Shown in pieces: positions 27,958 to 34,545 of a stretch of DNA of 64,000 nucleotides. The translations under genes were made by a program, and so were the position numbers. Source of the DNA: Flavobacterium eburneipallidum (lineage in GTDB: Bacteria > Bacteroidota > Bacteroidia > Flavobacteriales > Flavobacteriaceae); contig NZ_CP114291.2 of assembly GCF_027111355.2 (NCBI RefSeq), forward strand, positions 1,922,001 to 1,986,000. The letters are read 5' to 3'. Every line of letters starts with the position of its first letter. Within the stretch, counting starts at the first letter, position 1. A model generated the notes under the pieces. The model did no database searches. It was not told the DNA's origin and was given only the letters and a program-made list of their open reading frames with translations.

Positions 27958-30900
27958 TTATTTACTCTCTTTTTCATATTCCTCAATATGATCAAACTCT
28001 GGATAATGTTTTCTAGCTTTTGACCACATCAAATAAATAGCAGGAATAACAAAAAGGGTCAATGCCAATGAGAAAATGGTACCTCCAACAATAACCACTC
28101 CCATTCCAATTCTACTCGTAGAAGCAGCTCCAAGCGACATTGCAATAGGTAAAGCACCCAACGCAATGGCTAAACTGGTCATCAAAATTGGTCGCAAACG
28201 GGCTTCGGATGCTTCCATAATGGCATCGTATTTCGATTTTCCTTGTTCACGCAATTGATTCGCAAATTCGACAATCAAAATTCCGTTTTTGGTTACCAAA
28301 CCGATAAGCATTACGGTTCCAATTTGGCTAAAAATATTCCAAGTTTGATTGAATAACCATAGCGAAAATAAAGCTCCAGCCACCGCCATTGGCACCGTTA
28401 GAATAATAATCAAAGGATCAATAAAACTTTCGAACTGTGCTGCCAAAATCAAGAAAATTAACAGTAATGCCAATCCAAATGCAAAAGAAGTATTCGAACT
28501 ACTTTCGATAAAATCTCTAGATTCTCCTCCTAAATCGGTAGTAAAAGTATCGTCTAATACTTTGGTTTTAATTTCATTCATAGCATCGATTCCGTCTCCC
28601 ATACTTTTGCCAGGAGCCAAACCTGCCGAAATCGTAGCCGACATATACCTATTGTTATGGTACAATTGTGGCGGATTACTTTGTTCTTCTACATTTACTA
28701 CATTGTCCATTTGTATCAATTCGCCTTTGTTATTTTTGACAAACATCGAAGTTAAATCCAAAGGTTTTGAACGGTCTTTTTGGTCAAATTGTCCAATAAC
28801 TTGGTATTGTTTACCATTTCTGATAAAGTAACCAAAACGCTGACCGCTCAATGAAAGTTGTAAGGTTTGTGCAATATCAAGAATAGAAATTCCTAAACTT
28901 TCGGCTTTTTCACGATCAATTGTTACGTTTATTTCGGGTTTGTTGAATTTTAAATTTACATCCGTAATAGAGAAAACATCGCTTTTGCCTACCTCTTCCA
29001 TAAAAACAGGAATTTTTTCTCGTAGTTTTTCAAATGTTGGTGCTTGAATAATGTATTGTATAGGCAAGCCTCCACGTCTGTTTACTGCAATAGTGGGTTG
29101 CTGAATAACCGAGGTTTTGGCATTTGGAAAGTCTTTAGTCCATTTGGATAATTGGTCTGCTATTTCTTTTTGCGATGCTTTTCTTTCGCCTACATCTTTC
29201 AATGTTAGTCTAACAAATCCAGCATTGACAGAAGAAGTACTAAATCCTGGTGCAGTAATTACCAAACTTACTTTTTTTTCTTGGATAGAATCATCTACCA
29301 ATTTGGAAATTTCTTGCATGAAGCGATCGGTGTATTCATAAGAAGAACCTTCGGGAGTGTTCATTCGCATCACTATGGAGCTTCGGTCGTCATAAGGAGC
29401 GGTTTCTTTTGGTAAAATGGTAAAGAACAAATAAATAATTCCAAAACAAGCAATTAGGATTGGAAAACTAATCCATTTTTTTGCCATAAAACTTTTTAAG
29501 GATTCTGCATAACCGCTGTTTAGTTTTTCGAAAAAGGGTTCTGTTTTAACATAGAACTTTGATTTTTTCTGTTCGCCACCTTTCATCAAATAAGCGTTTA
29601 ACATTGGTGTTAAGGTCAAGGATACAAAGGCAGAAATTAATACCGCAGCACCAATAACGACACCAAACTCTCGAAACAATCGTCCGACGAAACCTTCTAG
29701 GAAAATTACAGGCAAAAATACCGCTGCCAAGGTTACTGAAATAGAAATCACGGCGTAGAAAATTTCGTTCGAACCTTTTATAGCTGCTTCAATTGGTGTC
29801 ATTCCTTCTTCGACTTTTTTGAAGATGTTTTCGGTCACTACAATTCCGTCATCAACTACTAATCCTGTAGCTAAAACAATAGCTAACAGTGTCAAAACAT
29901 TGATAGAAAAGCCAAAGAGCCACATGATAAAAAAGGTAGCAATCAGAGAAACAGGAATGTCAATTAAGGGTCTAAAAGCAATCGCCCAATCTCTAAAAAA
30001 CAAATAAATGATAATGATTACTAATAGAATCGAAATACCTAAAGTTTCTGCTACCTCAAGCACCGATTTTTTTACGAAAACAGTATTGTCTAATGCAATA
30101 TTGATTTTCATATCCTTTGGTAAATCCTTTTTTAGAGCATCATATTTTTTATAAAATTCTTTTGAAATATCTAAATAATTGGCTCCTGGCATGGGTACAA
30201 TCGCCATACCAATCATTGGAAGCCCTGATGATGAAAGTTTGGTTTCGATGTTTTCAGCACCTAAACTAGCTGTTCCTACATCGCTAAAACGAATAATTTT
30301 GTCTCCTTCGGTACGAATAATAATATTGTTAAACTCTTCGGGAGTAGATAAGTTCCCAATAGTTTTTACCGTCAATTCAGTGTTGTTACCAGTTAACTTT
30401 CCGGAGGGTAATTCTACGTTTTGTGCATTTAGTGCAGTTCGAACTTCGGCCACTGTACAGCCATAAGCGGCTAATTTTATTGGGTCAATCCACAATCGCA
30501 TGGCATAGCGCTTTTGTCCCCAAATTTGAACACCACTCACACCAGGAATAGTTTCCAATCGTTGTGAGATTACATTTTCGGCATAATCGCTTAATTCTAG
30601 TGCAGTTCTAGTATCACTTTGTAGCGTCATCGAAATAATAGACTCGCTATCGGCATCGGCTTTAGAAACCACAGGTGGTGCATCAATGTCTTGGGGTAAA
30701 TTTCGAACCGCTTGCGAAACTTTATCTCGAACATCATTAGCAGCACTTTCAAGATCTTTGTCTAGATTAAATTCGATGGTTATGTTGCTACTTCCCTGAT
30801 TACTTGTAGAGGTAATATTTCTGATACCATCAATAGCATTCACTGCTTTTTCGAGTGGTTCGGTAATTTGCGATTCTATAATATCAGCATTGGCTCCAGT

Positions 30901-31053
30901 ATAATTGGTTCTAATAGAAACCTGTGCTGGGTCAATGGAAGGAAATTCTCTAACGCCTAAAAAAGTATAACCAATAAAACCGAATAATATGATGAGAAGG
31001 TTTAACACTATGGTTAAAACAGGTCTTCTTATGCTTGTAGTTGATAAACTCAT
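27958..31053 (-). CDS. RND-family efflux permease (HAE1/AcrB-like)
   Basis: This 1,031-residue proton-driven inner-membrane pump has about 12 membrane helices: one at residues 10-30, a block near 335-480, one near 525-545 and a block near 850-1010. Two large periplasmic loops fall between them. The TM4 motif VLATGLVVDDGIVVTENIF carries the paired Asp residues of the proton relay; the second half has VMLIGLVTKNGILIVEFANQ. Related AcrB/MexB pumps export drugs, detergents or dyes. It is preceded by its adaptor gene (87 bp) and followed by the TolC gene (about 120 bp). Confidence 0.96.
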   Translation of the reverse strand: MSLSTTSIRRPVLTIVLNLLIILFGFIGYTFLGVREFPSIDPAQVSIRTNYTGANADIIESQITEPLEKAVNAIDGIRNITSTSNQGSSNITIEFNLDKDLESAANDVRDKVSQAVRNLPQDIDAPPVVSKADADSESIISMTLQSDTRTALELSDYAENVISQRLETIPGVSGVQIWGQKRYAMRLWIDPIKLAAYGCTVAEVRTALNAQNVELPSGKLTGNNTELTVKTIGNLSTPEEFNNIIIRTEGDKIIRFSDVGTASLGAENIETKLSSSGLPMIGMAIVPMPGANYLDISKEFYKKYDALKKDLPKDMKINIALDNTVFVKKSVLEVAETLGISILLVIIIIYLFFRDWAIAFRPLIDIPVSLIATFFIMWLFGFSINVLTLLAIVLATGLVVDDGIVVTENIFKKVEEGMTPIEAAIKGSNEIFYAVISISVTLAAVFLPVIFLEGFVGRLFREFGVVIGAAVLISAFVSLTLTPMLNAYLMKGGEQKKSKFYVKTEPFFEKLNSGYAESLKSFMAKKWISFPILIACFGIIYLFFTILPKETAPYDDRSSIVMRMNTPEGSSYEYTDRFMQEISKLVDDSIQEKKVSLVITAPGFSTSSVNAGFVRLTLKDVGERKASQKEIADQLSKWTKDFPNAKTSVIQQPTIAVNRRGGLPIQYIIQAPTFEKLREKIPVFMEEVGKSDVFSITDVNLKFNKPEINVTIDREKAESLGISILDIAQTLQLSLSGQRFGYFIRNGKQYQVIGQFDQKDRSKPLDLTSMFVKNNKGELIQMDNVVNVEEQSNPPQLYHNNRYMSATISAGLAPGKSMGDGIDAMNEIKTKVLDDTFTTDLGGESRDFIESSSNTSFAFGLALLLIFLILAAQFESFIDPLIIILTVPMAVAGALFSLWLFNQTWNIFSQIGTVMLIGLVTKNGILIVEFANQLREQGKSKYDAIMEASEARLRPILMTSLAIALGALPIAMSLGAASTSRIGMGVVIVGGTIFSLALTLFVIPAIYLMWSKARKHYPEFDHIEEYEKESK

Positions 31054-31060
31054 TTTGTTG

Positions 31061-31149
31061 AATTATGAATTAGAAATTATGAATGATGAGTTACAAATTA
31101 GAGTCTTACATTAAAAGCTTCATAATTCGTAATTTCTAATTCATAATTT
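31061..31149. repeat. inverted repeat of AATTATGAATTAGAAATTA units
   Basis: AATTATGAATTAGAAATTAT (from 31061) is reverse-complementary to TAATTTCTAATTCATAATTT near 31130-31149. The right arm covers the adaptor gene's stop codon. Such AT-only palindromes recur between Flavobacterium genes; here it may reduce read-through into the permease or protect the adaptor transcript. Confidence 0.55.
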
Positions 31150-32196
31150 TATTTTAATTGGAGCATCGTTTTTCAATGACATTACGCCACTGGTTACTAA
31201 AGTATCTCCTGCTTTTAATCCAGATAGAATTAAGATTGAGGCATCCGTTCGGGTTGTGGCTTCTACCATCACTTCTTTGGCTTTACCCATATTTGAGATA
31301 AAAACTTTTTTACCATCTTGTACAGGAACAATGGCTTCTGTTGGCACAACAATCGCATCTTTAATAATATTCAAAGGCAATTTTACATCAGCAAAAGTGC
31401 CTGGGAAAAGTTTACCGTCAGTATTGTCTGCAATGGCTCGAATTTGTAGTGTACGAGTGGCAATGGCTACTTCGGGCTCAATAGCATATATTTTGGCAGT
31501 ATAAGCTTTAGTCGATCCTGAAACGGTAAAATCTATCGTAGAACCTGATTTTACTTGCGTAGCATATTTTTCAGGAATAGAAAAGGTGATTTTTAATTTG
31601 CCTGTATTCACCAATTTTGCTACCAAAACAGTAGGGGTAATGTAGCTTCCTGGCGAAATAGAACGCAAACCAATTTTTCCTGAAAATGGCGCTTTTACAG
31701 CTGTTTTAGAAATTTGAGCTCGAATCAATTGGGTTTGAGCTTGTGCCGAAGCGTGATCGGCTCTGGCTACATCAAATTCTTCTTGACTGATGGCTTCTTT
31801 TTGAAGCAGTAATTTGGCTCTTCTTTCGTTTTCGGCAGTCAATCCTTCTTTGGTTGTGGCTTGTCTTAATTGGGCTTTCAACTCTATATCGTTTACTTTA
31901 AATAAAACCTGTCCTTTGTTGACAAAACTTCCTTCGGTAAAATAAATGCCTTCTACAATTCCTGAAACTTCACTCCGAATTTCTATTTGCTCATTGGCTT
32001 CAATAGAACCAGATAAAGACAAATTATTATCGAAAGTGCTGGTTTTTACTACCAGTCCAGTAACAACAGTTGGAGCTCCTTTGTCACCAAATTTTTTAGA
32101 TTCTTCGTTTTTGCTTTTATTAGATACTATTCGGTAAGCTATAAAACCGCCAATTGAGATGATTAACAAGGCGTAGATTAGATTTTTTATTTTCAT
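31141..32196 (-). CDS. periplasmic adaptor (membrane fusion protein) of the RND pump
   Basis: Residues 1-25 contain a single N-terminal hydrophobic segment (LIYALLIISIGGFIAYRI), a membrane anchor or signal. The lipoyl/barrel-sandwich hybrid (IEIRSEVSGIVEGIYFTEGSFVNKGQVLFKVND) flanks a short helical hairpin (QATTKEGLTAENERRAKLLL...). The beta-barrel and membrane-proximal domains follow (AVKAPFSGKIGLR, FPGTFADVKLPL, VVPTEAIVPVQDGKKVF). At 351 residues it fits HlyD/AcrA adaptors that bridge the RND permease and TolC. It is the first gene of the operon. Confidence 0.94.
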   Translation of the reverse strand: MKIKNLIYALLIISIGGFIAYRIVSNKSKNEESKKFGDKGAPTVVTGLVVKTSTFDNNLSLSGSIEANEQIEIRSEVSGIVEGIYFTEGSFVNKGQVLFKVNDIELKAQLRQATTKEGLTAENERRAKLLLQKEAISQEEFDVARADHASAQAQTQLIRAQISKTAVKAPFSGKIGLRSISPGSYITPTVLVAKLVNTGKLKITFSIPEKYATQVKSGSTIDFTVSGSTKAYTAKIYAIEPEVAIATRTLQIRAIADNTDGKLFPGTFADVKLPLNIIKDAIVVPTEAIVPVQDGKKVFISNMGKAKEVMVEATTRTDASILILSGLKAGDTLVTSGVMSLKNDAPIKIKL

Positions 32197-32567
32197 ATAA
32201 GAGTTGAAAAAATGAGATTTAGTTTGTGTCTTTTGACTTTGAAAAACAAATTTAGGCGTTCAAATTTGTAAAAATGGGGCTTTTGGGTATAATTTAACAA
32301 CTGATTAACAGTAGTATTTGTACTTGTTGTTTGAAGTGACAAAGTAAGACTGTATAAAAATAGGAAGGTTTAATTGGGGGCTAAAAAATAGATCGATAAA
32401 TAAAGAATCCTTTTAATTAGTTGTAAGAAAAAATGAATACATTTGAAAAAACAAAAAGCGAAATAAACCTTTGCTAATCTAGCTGATTTTGGGTGTATAT
32501 GCGAAGGTTTGTTTCTCCTATCTACAAGTTAGTTGCAACCCTATTAAGAAAGAAATGCTAATAAAAA
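32197..32567. other. intergenic region between efflux operon and DUF2806 gene
   Basis: No gene is seen. On the minus strand, TAAATTTG (32254 down to 32247) is a candidate -7 element for the efflux operon, without a convincing -33 TTG. Near the other end, TTGGGTGTATATGCGAAG (32489-32506) resembles the right end of the attC-like repeat and may be the left border of the cassette cluster. Confidence 0.45.
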
Positions 32568-33626
32568 ATGAAAACAATGAATTTAAACGACATTTTAGGA
32601 CTTGGAAAAGTATTACCAATTGACAAACTAATTGATATTGTTTCAAATTCAGTTGGGAAAATATCAAAACCATTCTTCGATAGAAAAGATGTTGATACTA
32701 AAGCATATGAAATCGAAAAACTTGCTGAAGCAAGGGCTAAAGAAATGAAAATTATGGCAACAGCTGTAAAAGAGAATTTTCAAATTACTGGAGGCATTGA
32801 ATATAAGGATGAAAAAATAGCAATTAGTTCCCCAAAAGAACTACTGTTCGAAACACAACAAACAAATTTACTTACGCCTTCACTTGAAAATAGGACACAA
32901 GACAGAGTAAGTTTTCAAGAAGCAAAAAAGCAACTTAATATTGAAAATGTAACTGCATTTGCGGCTGAAGAATTAAGAAATGAAGAAGCAGTTACTGACG
33001 AATCTTTAGACGAAGACTGGACAACAAGATTTTTCAAAATTGCAGAGGAAGTTTCAAATGAAGAAATGCAAGCTTTATGGGGAAAAATTCTTGCTGGCGA
33101 AATAAAACAGCCTAAAACTTATTCATTGAGAACACTTGAACTTATACGTAATTTATCCAAAAAGGAAGCTGATATCTTTATGAAAGTAGCAAACTACGCA
33201 ATTAATTCAAATGGTAAAAATTATCTATTTAAAGGCAATGATGATAATGTGATGAATGAAAAATTCAACATTAGTTATACTGACATTGCTCTTCTTACGG
33301 AGGTTGGCTTATTACAGACTGGCGATTATGTAAAACATCAATTATTACAACAGACTACAGAGAGACAAAAAATTTTTGTTGCAGGAAACATTATTCTTCT
33401 TGCAAATATTAAAGCAAACACACCGACAATTAAAATGCCAGTTAACGTATTCAGTAATTCAGGTAACGAACTTCTAAAGTTAATAAACACAACGCCACCA
33501 ATTGACTACTTGACTTATTTTGCCAATTCAATTAAAAATGAAAATGTTGATATAAAATACGCATATATTTTAGCAAACGAAAATGACCAAATAACACATT
33601 CTCAACCTTTACTAGAATTCAAATAA
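32568..33626 (+). CDS. DUF2806 domain protein, putative cassette cargo
   Basis: No biochemical function is known to me. The 352 residues split into an N-terminal part (1-115) with a helical DKLIDIVSNSVGKISKPFFDRKDVDTKAYEIEKLAEARAKEM segment, and a core (about 140-340). The core carries the DUF2806 signature: DEDWTTRFFKIAEEVSNEEMQALWGKILAGEI, then PKTYSLRTLELIRNLSKKEA. Proteins of this family are sporadically distributed, often in mobile regions, and a defence role has been suspected but not shown here. It is soluble, with no signal. The gene ends 4 bp before an attC-like repeat, as an integron cassette gene would. A second ATG lies three codons in. Confidence 0.72.
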   Translation: MKTMNLNDILGLGKVLPIDKLIDIVSNSVGKISKPFFDRKDVDTKAYEIEKLAEARAKEMKIMATAVKENFQITGGIEYKDEKIAISSPKELLFETQQTNLLTPSLENRTQDRVSFQEAKKQLNIENVTAFAAEELRNEEAVTDESLDEDWTTRFFKIAEEVSNEEMQALWGKILAGEIKQPKTYSLRTLELIRNLSKKEADIFMKVANYAINSNGKNYLFKGNDDNVMNEKFNISYTDIALLTEVGLLQTGDYVKHQLLQQTTERQKIFVAGNIILLANIKANTPTIKMPVNVFSNSGNELLKLINTTPPIDYLTYFANSIKNENVDIKYAYILANENDQITHSQPLLEFK

Positions 33627-33630
33627 AAGG

Positions 33631-33682
33631 GCCCAGCTTTGCGAAGTGTTCCTTTAAAAATAAACATTCTTAAAAGTTGGGT
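33631..33682 (+). repeat. attC-like recombination site, copy 1
   Basis: The boxes in order are: R'' GCCCAGC (33631-33637; consensus RYYYAAC, one mismatch); spacer TTTGC; L'' GAAGTGTT (33643-33650); terminal loop CCTTTAAAAATA; L' AACATTC (33663-33669); spacer TTAAAA; R' GTTGGGT (33676-33682; perfect GTTRRRY). L'' and L' pair over all seven positions, leaving G33646 extrahelical, which is a hallmark of attC. At 52 bp it is near the short end for such sites. The identity with copy 2 extends to 33695. Confidence 0.62.
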
Positions 33683-33723
33683 GTGCTGTGCGAAGATTGC
33701 TAGCGGTAATAATTTGACGAATA

Positions 33724-33756
33724 TTGCATAAAATCAAAATATTGTACATACATTTG
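33724..33756 (+). promoter_or_regulatory. promoter of the toxin-antitoxin pair
   Basis: TACATTTG (33749-33756) matches TAnnTTTG, with TTG (33724-33726) 22 bp upstream. It lies 17 bp before the antitoxin start codon and overlaps both TGTACA operators. Confidence 0.65.
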
Positions 33757-33760
33757 TACA
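33743..33760 (+). promoter_or_regulatory. YefM-type double operator (two TGTACA palindromes)
   Basis: TGTACA occurs at 33743-33748 and 33755-33760, exactly 12 bp centre to centre. In E. coli the YefM-YoeB complex represses its own promoter through two TGTACA-core palindromes with the same spacing. The sites bracket the -7 element here, so autorepression is the likely reading. Confidence 0.68.
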
Positions 33761-33773
33761 AAATATAATAATT

Positions 33774-34028
33774 ATGGTAGTAGCAAATATTTCAGATTTC
33801 AGAAAAGATATTAAATCTTACTTTGATAGAGTAGCAATAAACTTTGAAACTCTAATTATAAATCGTGGAAAAGATTCAGGGATTGTTGTTATTTCACTTG
33901 AAGAATACAATTCACTCATTGCAACAAATTATGAATTATCAAACAGAACTAACGAAAGTAGGTTAGATGCTGCTATTGATAAATTTAAGAAAGGGAAGTC
34001 ATTTTCTAAAGACTTAATTGAGGAATAA
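33774..34028 (+). CDS. yefM: type II antitoxin, YefM/Phd family
   Basis: This 84-residue antitoxin starts MVVANISDFRKDIKSYFDRVAIN, the Phd/YefM N-terminal dimerisation and DNA-binding fold, and contains the typical VVISLEEYNSL near residue 45. The C-terminal 30 residues are charged and probably unfolded until they wrap around the toxin. It would neutralise the YoeB-like nuclease encoded 1 bp downstream and repress the operon through the TGTACA operators. The whole module lies between the two attC-like repeats. Confidence 0.88.
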   Translation: MVVANISDFRKDIKSYFDRVAINFETLIINRGKDSGIVVISLEEYNSLIATNYELSNRTNESRLDAAIDKFKKGKSFSKDLIEE

Positions 34029-34029
34029 A

Positions 34030-34287
34030 ATGAAATATGTATTTGTTGATGAATCTTGGGAAGATTATTTGTATTGGCAAAAAATAGACAAGAAGAAAGT
34101 TAAAAAAATAAATGATCTACTCAAAGATATTTCGAGAAATCCTTTTGAAGGAATAGGAAAGCCAGAACCATTGAAACACAAATATGCGGGATTTTGGTCA
34201 AGAAGAATTGATGATGAACATAGATTGATTTACAGGTTTATCGATGATGAAATTCAAATTTTGAAATGTAGACATCATTACGACTAA
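34030..34287 (+). CDS. yoeB: Txe/YoeB family toxin (mRNA endonuclease)
   Basis: The start at 34030 (MKYVFVDESWEDYLYWQ) is preferred to the in-frame TTG at 34018, which lies inside the antitoxin gene; AGGA just upstream may serve as a weak ribosome site. The 85 residues match YoeB (84). They end in the conserved CRHHYD, carrying the catalytic His, and include NPFEGIGKPEPLKH (Glu) and WSRRIDDEHRLIYR (Arg), the expected catalytic set. YoeB cleaves mRNA on the ribosome. It starts 1 bp after the antitoxin stop and ends 8 bp before the second attC-like site. Confidence 0.92.
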   Translation: MKYVFVDESWEDYLYWQKIDKKKVKKINDLLKDISRNPFEGIGKPEPLKHKYAGFWSRRIDDEHRLIYRFIDDEIQILKCRHHYD

Positions 34288-34295
34288 TAGTACTA

Positions 34296-34347
34296 CCCCA
34301 GCTTTGCGAAGTGTTCCTTTAAAAATAAACATTCTTAAAAGTTGGGT
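34296..34347 (+). repeat. attC-like recombination site, copy 2
   Basis: It is identical to copy 1 except for its first base (CCCCAGC instead of GCCCAGC in R''). R' GTTGGGT is at 34341-34347. The full perfect direct repeat with copy 1 is 64 bp (33632-33695 and 34297-34360). If the sites recombine between G and TT of R', the toxin-antitoxin cassette would be 33677-34341, 665 bp. Confidence 0.62.
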
Positions 34348-34349
34348 GT

Positions 34350-34476
34350 GCTGTGCGAAGTCTCCCGACTTCGTACCCATTCCAATAGTCAACTTAACGG
34401 GAGTAATAAATACAAGTCCTAAAATAGTTGTAACGGCATATAATATTGGGTACGAAGTCGGGAGACTTCGCACAGC
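34350..34476. mobile_element. 127-bp element with perfect 30-bp inverted ends
   Basis: GCTGTGCGAAGTCTCCCGAC (from 34350), continuing TTCGTACCCA to 34379, is matched exactly in reverse complement at 34447-34476. The 67-bp centre has no gene. The left arm begins inside the last 11 bp of the attC-like repeat copy. It could be a MITE or a folded recombination structure. Confidence 0.65.
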
Positions 34477-34545
34477 GAAGAACTACTAATAACATTCATA
34501 TTTTTTAGAATACCCAGCTAGTATGAATATTTCGCTTGTAAACCC

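Noticed and set aside
34198..34473. Minus-strand frame of 91 codons across the toxin end and the second repeat
   Set aside because: It overlaps the yoeB gene and the attC-like repeat, has no family resemblance, and exists because the repeat lacks stops in that frame.
33600..34500. CRISPR array
   Set aside because: There are only two repeat copies, 600 bp apart with genes between; no regular spacers occur anywhere in the window.
34477..34545. A third attC-like site (ACCCAGC at 34512)
   Set aside because: R''-like bases are present, but no matching GTTRRRY or paired inner boxes follow at the right distance.
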